Below the pieces are notes generated by a model. That model was not told the origin of the DNA, did no database searches, and saw only the letters and a list, made by a program, of their open reading frames with translations. Positions 1 to 13,013 of a stretch of 64,000 bases of DNA are shown here, piece after piece; the first letter of the stretch is position 1; every line of letters begins with the position of its first letter. The stretch spans positions 108,879-172,878 of the forward strand of contig WOGZ01000040.1 of NCBI GenBank assembly GCA_009733775.1. The letters are read 5' to 3'. The translations under genes were made by a program, and so were the position numbers. This stretch comes from Alectoria sarmentosa. Lineage: Eukaryota; Ascomycota; Lecanoromycetes; Lecanorales; Parmeliaceae.

Positions 1-2559
1 GTAATTTGAATTAACGTTTGTTATTTTGAGACATATAGATTGTTTATCGCAGGTCTTCATAAATATATTAATATATTTACATATTATAATCGCGATAACG
101 CAATTGTGATCATTGTTATCTTAATTAATAAAGCGCGAGCATTTTATAATTGTGTTGCGATATGTTATTGTCGCTATTGCGAGATGCGATTGTTATTATT
201 AATTATTATGATCTTATTATTGTTATCATCTGAAAACCGCGCTAATGAATTTAAAGTCTCATTTTCATTTTAATTTTTTAACAATAACAACATCAACATT
301 AACATCATCATTATCATCAATAAATGTTATATCTTTTTTTATATTTATTATTTTATTTGTATTCCTTATTATCGCAATAATGCATTAACGAACTATACAT
401 TATCACATAACAAAACGTATACATTAATTAAAATAATAATTGAGCGAGATTATAATCATTCAACTTGATTAATTTCATTTTTCAATAAACATTTCGAAAA
501 GCATTTGAGTTTATTCAATTAATTGCGAGGGTCGACGAAATTCGTAAAAAGCATATTAACAATATTGATAATAAACTTAATCACTTTTCGTCGTCGTCAT
601 GACCCTTCGAGTCGTTTTTTTTATAAATTGAAAATTAACAATGCGAGGACTTTTAATTTATAAATGTAATTATTGCCGCCGCTGCTGCGTTTGCCTTTAT
701 TTTTATTTTTATTATCGTTTTTGTTATTGCTTCTCCCTCTTTTTTTATTTATAAACACAAAAGGTTGTTTTAAGAGATGCTTGATTAATGAGATTAACAA
801 TTATCATTATTATATCGATTTCGATTATTCTCGTTGATAAACATTCGCATTTGTTATGAAAAAATGTTTAATTAATGAGATTAATAATTATTTTTATTAT
901 TATCGTCCTTTTTCTTACTCTTCTTTCTTTCACCGCCCGAGATACGTTAATTAAAAAAAATTAATAAATGTTTAAAAGATTGCGTTGACGTTTATTAAAT
1001 CTTTATTTATCTTTATTATGTGCGTGTCTTCGCGAATAATCTTTGCGCGACCTACATTAAATCGCGAGTTAACACACATTAATTTAAATGCGATCGATGT
1101 TTTCGCGAAAGTCATTTTTATATGATCGACTCCTTCGCCCTCGTTCATCAGATTATTATATATATTATTATCGTCGTTGATAACGATATTCGCGACGCTT
1201 TACGCGTTTGAAAAGATGAAACAATCTTAATTAACATATACGAGAGTTTTATTAATAAAAATAATTGTCGTACGTGTCGTCGTCTTTTCTTCTATTATTG
1301 TTATTCTCGTTGTCTTTATCATTATCATTATTATTTTCATTATTGCCTTTCGTCGCCTTTTAACGATTTTTATTAATAAAAAGTTATTTTTCAATATAAG
1401 AGAATATATAAATTAATGTTAAACAATTATATTTATGTTTACGATTTTTAAGATCATTATTTTTTTCGTGATGCGAGACGCTTCGACGCATTAAGATATG
1501 CGTATATGTGAATATATATAAACCTTCGAACTCTCTTTAATCGTTTTTATTAAATTTCTTAATCAAAGATTTATTTATGAATTTTTTATTATTATTTTTT
1601 TCGTGATTTATCTCGCTTTTTGATTCTTTGTAACGATTACACTTTTTATTTCATTTTAAATGTTAATTTAAATGATTTCTTTATTTGCTCGAAGTTTTTA
1701 ATTACGCTTTTAACATTTTCAAAATGTTTTATTAACTTTTATAAAACTTCGTAAAATGAAATTTTTTTTTAATTAATAAAATACTCAATCTCATTATTGC
1801 GAATTTTTTTATTTAACATCTTATTGATTTCTCATTTCTTTTCGTTATCAATCAAGATTATTTATAATTTTAAATCATTATTACGCGAATGTCAAGGTTT
1901 TAATAACGATATATGAAATATAAAATGAATTTTTTTATATTTAATAAAAAGGTTTAATTTATAAGCCTACGTACTTATCTTCTTTAACATTTCGAAAAAT
2001 CTAAATTATTTATAATCGAGTTTTTTTTTTAATCGTAGGATGCGTATATTCAAGTTTCGCAATAATATTTTATCTTTTTTTTGAAAAATCATAACATGAT
2101 AATAATTATTATAATATTTTGTTTATTGTTTTAATATTCATTTTCATAATCTTTTTAAATGTGATTTTATATTTCGTAATTATTTTATTCGCTTTATAAC
2201 AAATGATGTTTTCTTTTTTAAGATTTTATTTTTAAAAACATTTTCTAAATTTGTTATGTATTTTATCAATAATTTTTATAAGATTTTATTGATGTTTGCG
2301 TGTATATTATTATTATATGCGAACGCAATTATTAATAAGATTTCAAATTAATTATTTTGTTTATAATTGCAATAAACTCGCAAATAATGTTTAAAAACTT
2401 GATTTTATTTTTTAATTTAATCATTTATTTAAAAGTGAAACGCAATGTTAAGCCTTCGTTTCGCATTTAAATGTTAATATAACGTTATTTAAAACTTGCT
2501 TATAAACAATAAATCTCGATTTAAGATTAAATTTCGCATCATATCTCGTAACGATACGA

Positions 2560-5430
2560 ATTTTCATTATATAATATCAATAAGTTCATTAATTTTCAAA
2601 TCTTTTGTGATTATTATATACGTTGCGTGTTTTGTTAACTTATTTATCAAAACTAAAACAAAATCGTACGTTTTATTAATATATAAATTCTTCATAAATA
2701 ATAAATTTATAATGAAATTCAATATCACAATGTGAAATGAATTCACGTTATTTGATAATATTGATATTAATTCGTTATAAAATTTGTGATAATGAATTCG
2801 CACTTTTTGACAATCGAAATAAATGCGAACATAATTTGTTATATCGCTTATTATGTTTATTTAATAATATTTGAATTTGATATCTTTCTTAATGCGCTCA
2901 CGAGAAAAGTGTTTAACATTAAAATCATCATAATTTATATAAAGAATTTCTTTTTTCGTAATAGAATCGTTAAAAACATAAATTGCGAGATCACGACGTA
3001 ATAATTCATTTTCATTAATTTTTTATTTCGAAAGCTCATTTTATTTAATAGCGTATTTTTAATATCACTTTTTATTCGCAACGAAAATATTTTTGCGTTG
3101 CAATTTGAATAATTATATAATTATCGATTCTCGCAACTTCAAATAAAACTTTTTCGATTTTAAAATCTGATAAATCAAAAATCGAGACGACATCGTAACA
3201 TTTAAAATATGTGTTTATTTATCGAGCATTTTTTCATTTAAATTTATAATTTGAATATTTACGATGATAATATCATTCAATTATTTCGTTAATGCTGCGA
3301 ATTTAATTATAACAAATACATTATTACGTTTTTATAAATCAAATTAATATTCTTAATTGCGAAACTTGTTTCGCAAAATAAAAAAGAAATCATCATTATT
3401 ATTCTCATTATTATTCGATTTGATAATGTTAAATCTCCTTAATAACGCATTCGTAAAATTAAATTTATTTTTACGATATTCGATTATAAAATCAAACGCA
3501 ATTAATTTCTCAATTCAATGAATCTATTTCGCATTAAGTTTTTTTATTATTATAAAATAACGTAAATTATTATAATTTAAAATCACACGAATAAGATATT
3601 TATTTTTTTACAAATAATGTTTTTAATTCTTAAAACTTAACACAATCGTATATAACTTTTTATTATATGTGTTTTAACGAGACTCAATCTTTTTAAACTT
3701 ATAATTGGAAAACGCAATGAGATGTTATTGTTCGTTTTTAATTAATTAATTAAGCATATTATTTATATTTATTTTAAAAACATCGATTTTTATGATAAAC
3801 GATGTTTTTTAATTATAATGTTTCAAGATAAATATTATGATGAATATTCGTTTGAGAATCTTAAAAGTCTTACGTGTTTTTTTTATAAATATGAAAAATA
3901 ATTTAATTTCGCTCTTCTTTGTTTCGCGCGTGACATTAATTAAAAATGCAATTATTTGCGAAAATTCTTTCACGAATCGACGATAAAAGTTTGCGAAATT
4001 CAAAAAGATCAATATGTTTTTAACAGATTTTGATTTTGATTATTCAATGATGACTTTAATGCGCGTTGATTTCATTTGAATATTATATTAATTTATAATA
4101 AATTTCAAAAAGATAATCTCGTTGCGATTGAAAACGCATTTCGATAATTTTATATAAAGTCGATGTTTTAATAGCGCGCGCAACATCGTTCGCACGTGTT
4201 TTCAATATAAATTTTTCGTTTCAAAGTAAATTAATACGTTATTCAAATATATCACGCAAAAGACGTCGATATACGATTTGAATATTTTATTTATATATGT
4301 TTAAAAGATTACGAAAACATTTGCGAGATTAAAAAACATTATTTGATACTCAAATTAATCATAGCGAGTTCGAAAAACGATTTTTCACTTATTATCCTTT
4401 CGAATCCATATTTTATGATACGCATTGCGAATATCAATCTTAATAAAATGTTTCGCATATGCGAATCTTTTCAAGGTTTTTGAGAATAACGACAACGAGT
4501 AATTATTTTTAATAATCATCTCGTTGAATTCTTTATAATCGACACATAATCGCAACGAATCATTTGCTTTTTTAACGAATAACATTGACGAATTAATTTA
4601 ATTATTTGAAAATCAAATTCATTTCTTTTCAAGCGCGTTATTTAAATAATCTTTTATCGCTGCGAGCTCATTATACGATATATTATAAATTAAATCGTCT
4701 TTAAATAACTTATTAGATTATAAATTTATAAAGTGCTTGATTTAATCGTGCGTATTAAAATTATTAAACAATTCTTCTGAAAAGACTTCTGATAAATTCT
4801 TAAATTATTTAAACACGTTAAGGTCGTTTAATTATATGATATCACATCGCACAACCTCATCGTAATTATTTTCATTGTTTTTAAATAAAATTTAATATGA
4901 AAATGCGATATACATTTATCTTATATTATGCGCAATTGTTACATTAATTAATAACGTAAATAAATTTATATTCATCATTGCGACATTTGCTTGCTTTTCA
5001 TTATTTATAAAAAAATCGCGATAAATTCAAAATTGCTCGCGTTAATGAATGTTCGAATCAACATTATAAATTCAAAAAAAATTAAAAATAAGGTCGTATT
5101 CTCGCATGTTTATGATATACATTTTTAAGATTTATTTTTGCTTTTTATCTCGATTGTCTGCGAAATCAAATATTAAATTATGCGTTTTATACGAGAATAT
5201 GCGATGATTATTAATGACACGCATCGTTATTAGCACGTATTTAGGTTTAAAAATCTGCGTCTTTTTAATAAAAGATTGCGACATAAAGATTTTCTTATTA
5301 TCGATGTTCATTAGAATAATCATTTCACATTTATTATTTAATATGATAATTTCGTTTTTCAATATTAAAAAGCGAGATCGTCGTTTAATAAATAACGTAT
5401 TTAATGCTATAGCGACAAGCATCAGACTTT
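2560..5430 (-). mobile_element. Ty3/gypsy retrotransposon pol relic (RIP-decayed)
   Basis: Four collinear fragments on the minus strand, read right to left, give the gypsy order protease, reverse transcriptase, RNase H side, integrase. At 5132-5422 there is a retropepsin-like stretch (MSQSFIKKTQIF). At 4385-4585 there is the RT start, with LRLCVDYKEFN and FIKIDIRNAYHKIWI, matching the gypsy LRLCVDYR / KLDLRSAYHRIRI core. At 3809-4012 there is FLNFANFYRRFVKEFSQI, the block after the RT palm that precedes RNase H. At 2567-2803 there is YDFVLVLINKLTKHATYI, the integrase core YD.ilVvvDRlTK.ahyi, where the catalytic Asp is replaced by Asn. Substitutions favour codons reached by C-to-T or G-to-A change (Asp to Asn, Arg to Lys, Val to Ile). 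Stops separate the fragments, so it is non-functional. LTRs were not delimited. Confidence 0.8.
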
Positions 5431-6894
5431 ATCTTTTTTTTTATCAAAGATTCGATTGCGTGTCTCGTTGTTCGCAACATAATTTAAACAATCAAATAAG
5501 TTTTTGAAATGTCTCTTTTATTAATAATTTCAATATTCAATTTCAATAAAAAAAGACCTTTACTTAATTCTAAAGTCATTATTTTCGAATTTATTTCGCA
5601 TAAACTTTCGACTTTATAATATCGAAAAAGACGAATTCTTTTTTTAATTCTTTTGATTTTTAAAATGTTATTTTTAAGACTTCGCATATTGATTATTACT
5701 TTCTTAATAATTTGTTTTGTTATTAAAACGAATCTTATTTAAAGCAGATAGCTCTTTTATTCTTCGCAATCTTTATTCGATATTTTAATATTGTTATAAT
5801 AACGTGATATAAATAATAAATTGAATAACATTTTTTATTATTTTTAAAGGAATTTTTTTTATCGCCTTATTTCGCAGAGTTTTTATACGTTTCGTATCGA
5901 TTATATAACGATCTCATTGCGATTATAACATGATAAAATAATCGTTGAAATTTGCAATCGATTAATCGTTTTTCATGATAACTTTAATTAATTAACGATC
6001 AACATCATAAAATTTGATGATTAAATTGCGAACTTGATTTAAACATTACTTTTTATATTCATTTTAAATAAATTCATCGATATCACGCAATATAACATCT
6101 CGTGCATTTTTTCAAATTTGTTTTTTAACATCGATTAAGAGAGCAGAAGATCAACGAGTCTTTTTTTCATTTATTCGAAAATCGATATAAGATGTCGAAA
6201 CGATATAATTCTCGCAATCTCGAAAAAATATAATCGTCGAATTATAATTATTAAGATGTTGCGTATTAAGCACTTTGATAACGTTTATCTTTTTACGATT
6301 TGATTCGCGATAATAATCATTATTATATTCGCGACGATATTCTTATGCGTTTTGCATTTCGATTAATTTAAGTTTTTCGATAATTAAATGCTTTTTAATA
6401 TCAAACTTTAAAAATCGAAAACGTTAAATTTGAGTCAAATTTGCGAAATAAAAATCTTCGTTAATAAATGAAGAATTATCAAATGCGATATTTTAACGAT
6501 TATCGTTTCGATTAACAATGTTATTAGAATTCGCATCGATGTTAAAGTTGATATCATGATTGTTTGATTGCGAAATAAGCGTGTTTTGACGAGAATCGTT
6601 TATTTGATTAAAAACGTCATTGATAATTCGTAATAAAACGTTTCTGCTTCGCAAATCAATAAAATTAATTCGCGAATTATTTATTATAGTTAATTGAACA
6701 GTTTTATATAAACGAAATTATTAAAATTATGAGATAATAAGGTCTTTTTTCAATGAAATTGCGTAATCATTAAATAATTATGAAATTTATAAACGTAATA
6801 ACGAATTTTAATCGATAAGTTGTTAAATAAATTAATAATTAAAGAAGAAAAAAAAAGAAAAGGAAATTGCGAGTATTTAAGACTTTTATTAAAC

Positions 6895-6995
6895 ATGTTA
6901 AGGACGCACCTTAACTGCGTAGCACGCAGTTTAGTAAACGATTCAAGCGAGCCCTATCAGGCCGCTCTGAGTACTTTCGCCCTTATAATTCCTTC
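6895..6995. other. GC-retaining pocket with two short palindromes inside the AT block
   Basis: About 100 bp of near-normal GC content stands out from the surrounding AT-rich DNA. It opens with TTAAGGACGCACCTTAA (6-bp arms) followed at once by AACTGCGTAGCACGCAGTT (8-bp arms around AGC). A non-palindromic stretch with GAGCCCTATCAGG and GAGTACTTTCGCCC follows. It lies between the gypsy and copia relics, so it could be a surviving LTR or terminal segment, or an insertion that came after RIP. No tRNA cloverleaf or coding motif was found. Confidence 0.5.
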
Positions 6996-9089
6996 GCATT
7001 TTATTTTAATAAATAAACGAAATCTTAACGCAGCGATCAATATCACGCTTATTTATCTTATATTCAATATAAAAAAAAGATTTATCGCGAATATAAAAAT
7101 CATTTTTTTTATAAAAACAAATTTTATATAATAAATCGATTATTATTAATTATTAGCGATATTGATTATTAAGTGATAATAAAACAAAATAATTAATAAT
7201 CAACAATTGTGATTACTAAGCGACAATAAATTTATTATTAATAATGTTAATATTGTTACTGATGTTGATATTGTTATTTTATTATATAAAATGTTTATAA
7301 AACGTATTAATGAAATTATCAAACGCAAACGACGAAGTTGCGATATTTATAATAATCTTAAATCTATATTATAATGAAAAAATTATATATAAAATTAATC
7401 ATAATGTTATCGTCATCGCATAATTAAATTAAATATTTATAAATAAAATAAAAGAAATTATAAAAAAAAAAAAACAAAAAAAAAATTAAACTTTTATATA
7501 TAATTTAACGCCGCGATGCGATGACGAGCGAATATCAAATAACAACGCGCGCTCCAACAACGTCAACGAATGTATATTATTATTATAATGTTTATAAAAC
7601 ACATCGCTTCTCAACTTTATTATTATTTTTTAATATAAAAAAAACGAAATCGTTATATTTGAAACATTATTATTCAAGATTAAATAAACGAATATATATA
7701 ATAAAAAGAGTTTTTTATCGACTACGTCGCTTCATTAAAAATGTTTATAATTTAACATTTTAAAAGTATATTATGAAATTAACAACATAGCATAGTTATT
7801 GTTATTACTTAACGTTAAAAAATTGTTTTATTATAAATTGCAATATTGCGTCGTAAAGACGATAACGTTATAATAACTCTTTTCCCTTATTTCTTTTATA
7901 AAATTTGAAATTTTTTTAATGAACATTATATAAGATTCTTTTTTCAATATAAATATTTAAGAATTAAGGTTTAAAAAGAGAGGCAATTGTTAAACTGAAT
8001 AATCGTATACGTTTTATATAAGATATACGTTATCGTAACATTATCTTTTATAAATTTTTATAAAAGTTGCAAAATTCAAATTTAATTAAATTAATCTCGC
8101 AATTATTCCGCTAATAAGAATATTTAATAAACGTATATCTATTTAATATGCTTCGAGATTTTCTTTTATTTTTTAAAGATTAATTTTATCACACAATTTA
8201 ATCATTAAACTCAATAATAACATTACGTTTTTTACATATATTTATTCATCTGCGTTTGTTTAGCGACGTAAATAATACGTTTTACAGTTTTATAAACATT
8301 ATAAAAGAGTTTAATTCTTAATTCGTTATACGTTTTTATTATATTATAATATTTTTCAAATAAATATCGCTTTTAATCAATCAAATAATGAAAACGAGAT
8401 TTAAATTTCTTTAAAAAACGATATAAACAATAAGTTTAACGACGAAAATAATTTATATAATTATATAAGATTTATATTTACGATAACATCGTTATCACGA
8501 ATTGAGAAAATTAAAAATATATGAAATCTTTCTTTAAAAAAAGAATTCTCGATTATCTTTTTTAATAAAACAATTAACAATAAAGATTCGAGACGTAATA
8601 ATCTAAGAATTAATTTATAAAGTTCGTTATTTTAATCAAATATTTAAAAAGATAAAAAAAAACTCATTTTCTTGAATGCGAAAAAAATAATAAATCGCAA
8701 AATAACATTTAAGGTCTTTAAACAACAAATAAATAAATATGTGTTTATTTTTAAATTATTAAAGCTTTAAATACGATATAATATATCGTAGAAAAACGTA
8801 TTTATACGTTCGCATTATATAAAAAAATCGTACGATTTTATAAAGTTTTATATTATATTTAAAACGTTTAAATTAAAGAATTAATTTAAATTTGCGCATG
8901 CGATTGTGAAGTTTATTACTTATAAATAAATAATTAATAAATCAAATTTACGTGAATGAAAGCATATTATTATTAAGAAAATTATCGTTTTAATATTTAA
9001 AAATATATGAAAATTAGTTATATTTTTATAAAAACGACGTTTTATTGCGTGCAAATAAATTTTTAAAGTTAAATATAATAATAATAATA

Positions 9090-10445
9090 TTATTAATAAA
9101 TATAAAATTAAACTCGTAATAAAAGAATTTATTTAAATTGAAAATATAAACTTTTATAAAATTTATGCGCTCACATTACGATTTAAGTCGTTACGTTTAT
9201 TTTTCGCGTATATAATATTACACAATCTCATTGTAAAATAATTAAATGTAAATAATGTTTATTTTAATAGCGATTTAAATAAAAAGATTTCTATAATGTT
9301 ATCGTTCAATTATTTATATATTATTAATATTAAAAAAAAATACTATTATTATAAAAAGACTTATATAATTTTAAATAATTAACACGAAAATGAAATAAAA
9401 AATTCAAATGCGTTATTAAGAAGATAAGTTTTATAATTATTATTATTAATAATTACATTTTTATTCGAATCTCATATAAAGATATAATGATTATAATTTT
9501 ATACGTCGATGACATTTTGATTAAGGTTAAGTTATAAAAGATAATAAATGAAATTAAACGTTAATTATACGCAATCTTTAAGACAAATGAAATTGAACTT
9601 ATTAATCGCATTTTAAGCATTTAAATTCATCGTGATTGAAAAAATAAAATATTAATTTTCGAATAATCACAATATGTTATTAAGTTATCAAAAAATAACT
9701 TTATAAATTAAATTCATTTCGTTAACATTTTAATCGATAGATATTATTTAATTGAAATCGCTTAATCGAAAAAAAAACGAATTAATCAAAATCAATATTA
9801 ATAACGAATAGAAAATCTTATAATTTTGATGATTGAAACACGATTTAATTTAACCTTCATTATAAAAAAGCTTAATTAATTTCATTATAATTTAATTATT
9901 TATTATATAAATGCAATCAATTAAGTATTCAAATATATATAAAAAATTAATCAATTAAAATTACGTTATTAATATATAAATAATTTATACGAATTTATAA
10001 AGCAATTTATGCGAACGATAAAGTCGATCGTAAAGTTATTTATAAATTCGTCTTTTTATATAATAATGTTATTTATATATAATATAATCGCAAATAATAA
10101 AAATTTATTACGTTAATAATTAAAATCGAATATATGATTTTAATTGAAAAAGAAAAAATTGTTATATAAGTTATACGATAATTATGAAAATTTCTTTAAG
10201 AATTATAATAACGATTTTATTTAATTATTTAATAATATTAAAGAAAATATTAATTTAATAAAAAATCTTAAATATTATTAACGTATTAAATATATTAATA
10301 TTTAATATTATTATATTAAATAATTAATCGAAGATAAAATTATAAATATAAATTATATTTTGATTAATAAAATGATTGTTAATATATTTATTAAATCGTT
10401 AAAATTAAAATTATTCGATCGATGTAAACGATTATTAAATATATA
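9090..10445 (+). mobile_element. Ty1/copia retrotransposon RT-RNase H relic (RIP-decayed)
   Basis: Translating the plus strand through stops and a few frame changes recovers most of a copia reverse transcriptase and RNase H. From about 9101 there is YKIKLVIKEF, then LRFKSLRLFFAY and LNVNNVYFNSDL, matching the copia LDV.nAfLnsdL region. At 9499-9516 there is LYVDDI, the YVDD catalytic box. Downstream come IFKTNEIE (copia FKMKDLGE), SQYVIKL (sQ.qYi..LL), ETRFNLTFIIKKLN (TRPDIafav..Ls), NDKVDRK (DRKSt.G), IKIEYMILIEKEK (StEAEYMAL..a.KE), IKYINIQYYYIKQLIED-like text (KHIDIryHfiRelie.g) and IFIKSLKLKLF (iltKpL...kF). This order is diagnostic of Ty1/copia. Stops are frequent, so the element is dead. 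Gag and integrase were not identified upstream. Confidence 0.8.
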
Positions 10446-10880
10446 TAATTATTCAAATGCAAACATAATTATTACGAGAAAAAATATATATATATAATTT
10501 AAACGATTTATAAACATTTATTAATTATTTAATTAATTAATAAATCATATATATATATAATAAACTAAAGACTTTTTAGAAAAATCACATTTATTATTAA
10601 ACGTATTTTTTTATGTTTTTAATGATTAGTGAAGAGAGAATATTGAAAATTTAATGATTTAACATTAATACGAAATAATTAACTTACTTTAAATTGAAAT
10701 GTGAGTATACGAAGGTTTGAATTATTCGCAAATATGAAAACTTCTTTATGCGTTATATGAATTAATATAAGATTCGAAGAAATTCTCTATTGTGCGGGCA
10801 AGTATATATTACGTTTTCTCGCATATAAATAGATTTCTCCTTATGTTATATAGATTGATCAATCGTATATCACTCAATTG

Positions 10881-11217
10881 CATACGCACGTGATTAAATA
10901 ACCCTAGCCTTAACTCAATCCGGCATCATCTTTCAGCTAGTTGAATCATATTAACAACAATATTCAAATTACTAGCGCCGTTCAGCCCTATCAAGTATAA
11001 ATCTTGGCAACGGTGAGGTGCTCCTACATCCGAGACAGTTTTGAGAATATTCAAATCATTGGAGCTACTAAGAGTATCAGATACTATTGGGTCTAATAGG
11101 TCATAAGTGACCAATAGAATTATGGAGAGTTTGACTGGGCATCCGCTTCTCTTTCGACGCTTTTGACAACGACGTTGACAGTGGTCAAAATCCATCAACG
11201 AAAGAGCGCTTGGGTCC
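10881..11217. other. Intergenic: AT-block edge to regulator start
   Basis: About 340 bp of normal-GC sequence upstream of the Zn2Cys6 gene. It presumably holds that gene's promoter. No TATA box was convincing, and the minus-strand open frame across 10926-11300 has no recognisable motif. Confidence 0.5.
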
Positions 11218-12958
11218 ATGGAGGAGAGTGGCCCAACCAAGAGGAAGCGTAAGGGAGGGTTGCGGAGGAAGACAGGTATTCTTATGGCCCCCAAGATCAC
11301 TCACAATGCTAAAACCTGCCACCCAGGATGGTCAGGAGAATCCCTTTGCAAAACTGTGAAAGACCCCAGCTTACCATTCCAGTTTCACATGCAAATCCCG
11401 TCATGCCCGCTGTGATGAGAAAAAACCCATTTGCAGCAACTGTAGGCGCTTGAACCTGCAATGCCGTGCTTCTGAATTCATCGCTCCCTCCGCCTGGTGT
11501 GCCGCCATCGAGCCTTCGCTGACACGACGACGCATCGACCAGGACCATGAGCCCCCAATGGAGCCGCCTATCTCGACACTGGACGTCTTTAATTCCGGCT
11601 TCCGTGGTCCCAGCTCCTCTGACATGCCCAAGACCTCTCGTTCTCTCTCACAGGCCTCAGCTCTTTCTATCCCGTCTCCAACGCAACAATCTATCACACC
11701 ACCCGCAGTTTCACTAACCACAGAAATGGCCTTCCTCTTGCATACCTATCAGTCAGGCGTCGCGGCCTGGATGGACCTCTTTGATCATTCCTGCACTTAC
11801 CAACGGGTCGTTCCCCAGCGCATGCTATCTTCAGAACTCCTCCTCTACTGCATCTGCGCCTTTACCTCGAAGCACCTCAGCCTTCTAGTGAGCGGCGAGG
11901 TTTGGACTCCGATCGCAGGACGCTACTACGGCGAAGCCTTGCACATGCTAATCGAGCTCTTGGGCAGCACAGCACCCCAGGACGACGTATTAGCAGCCAC
12001 AATGTTGCTAAGTAGCTATGAAATGATTGCCGCGCAGGGCCAAGAGCATCAGCGGCATTTTTACGGGGCGCTGATGCTGATCAAGACGCACGGAATCGAT
12101 GCTCGCTCAGTGGGACTCGACAAGGCGAATTTCTGGATATATATCCGGCATGAGATTGTTGTCGCATTGGTGACCGAAAGTAAGCTACTGTTGAGTCCAA
12201 AGGACTGGAATGTCGCTTTCCAAGAGGGCGAGACTCAAGAAGATTTATTGGGGAACCAGCTTTTGTGGTTTCTGGCAAGGGCTATTGATCTAGTATATGC
12301 AAAGGACGCTAACACTGGGATGCCAGTAGCCACAGCGCATGAGAGGAAAGAGTCTCTGCGAGCTGCAGAAACTTGGTTTGACGGGCTGCCTGCCTCTTTC
12401 CAAGGGGTCAAGTATGGAGAAGTGACGGAGGAAGGATTTTCAAAGATATTATTTGCGATCCCTGCTGCTGGTGAGTACAATCACAAGGTCGAAGAGATAT
12501 TAGTTGACCATTTTCAGCTAGCGCGATGATGTACTACCACCTCATGCATATCCTGCTTTACGCTGAACCTCACCTCCAGTATCCCTCCAAATCCTTACAG
12601 GTAATTGTCTCGGATCTCACTGTTCCCTTACTGAGCATACGAACAGGTACAATACCATGCAACGCAAATCGCCAGTATAGCTATTTCTCATCTTCCAGAC
12701 TCTGTCCGATCCTTCTCACAACAAGCCCTTTTTTACGGTGAGTCAAGGCAACATTATGCTCTTTATGCTCTTGCCCCTCCATATTGAGCATCCGCCTCGC
12801 AGACGGACAGCTAAGCATAAGCAGCAGCGAAGCATATCCATGGTCTGGCAAGGAAAATCAGGATATGGACTCTTTTAGATGATGTCCAGATACGACTAGG
12901 CTTCCATACGCGAAGTAGAGTGAAGAGATTGCAGGAGCTCGTCGAAAGGGCTCTTTAG
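11218..12958 (+). CDS. Zn2Cys6 (Gal4-type) transcription factor with fungal-specific C-terminal domain
   Basis: Predicted nuclear DNA-binding regulator, about 502 aa in five exons: 11218-11330, 11383-12470, 12518-12600, 12647-12737 and 12825-12958. All phases close. Intron 1 splits the first zinc-binding Cys codon, a common intron site in this family. The joined cluster reads C38-x2-C41-x6-C48-x6-C55-x2-C58-x6-C65 (FTCKSRHARCDEKKPICSNC after the split Cys). A basic KRKRKGGLRRK precedes it as a likely nuclear signal. A Ser/Pro linker follows, then a helical fungal TF tail: AMMYYHLMHILLY spans intron 2, HATQIASIAISHLP follows intron 3, and LLDDVQIRLGFHTRSRV ends the protein. The start at 11218 has a good context (gtccATGg); an in-frame ATG at 11284 is possible. 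It is tail-to-tail with the MFS transporter 55 bp downstream, so it may control that gene, but no binding site was proven. Confidence 0.85.
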
Positions 12959-13013
12959 AAGAAGATTGATCTATGGTTTTATTGGAATCGAAGTCAGCCA
13001 GTCCGGGACCAGC

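Larger units (their letters stand above)
1..10880. repeat. AT-rich, RIP-degraded transposon block
   Basis: A very AT-rich stretch with dense stops in all frames and many poly-A/T runs. Residual C is often in CpG while many expected CpA sites appear as TpA, the signature expected of repeat-induced point mutation. Two retroelement relics are readable inside it: a gypsy-type pol on the minus strand around 2560-5430 and a copia-type pol on the plus strand around 9090-10445. Nothing recognisable was seen in 1-2500, 5700-6890 or 7000-9080 beyond short A/T-coded reading frames. The right edge, around 10780-10900, passes into normal-GC DNA and holds a TATA-like stretch near 10824 that could belong to a decayed LTR. 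The RIP reading is by eye; no index was computed. Confidence 0.85.

Noticed and set aside
40..10880. Many short open frames in the AT-rich block (for example 6820-7131, 7521-7763)
   Set aside because: A/T-coded, Lys/Asn/Ile/Phe-rich, with no motif; chance frames or RIP-decayed sequence. Only retroelement landmarks were kept.
10926..11300. 124-codon minus-strand frame opposite the Zn2Cys6 first exon
   Set aside because: No motif; overlaps the regulator's 5' end on the opposite strand.
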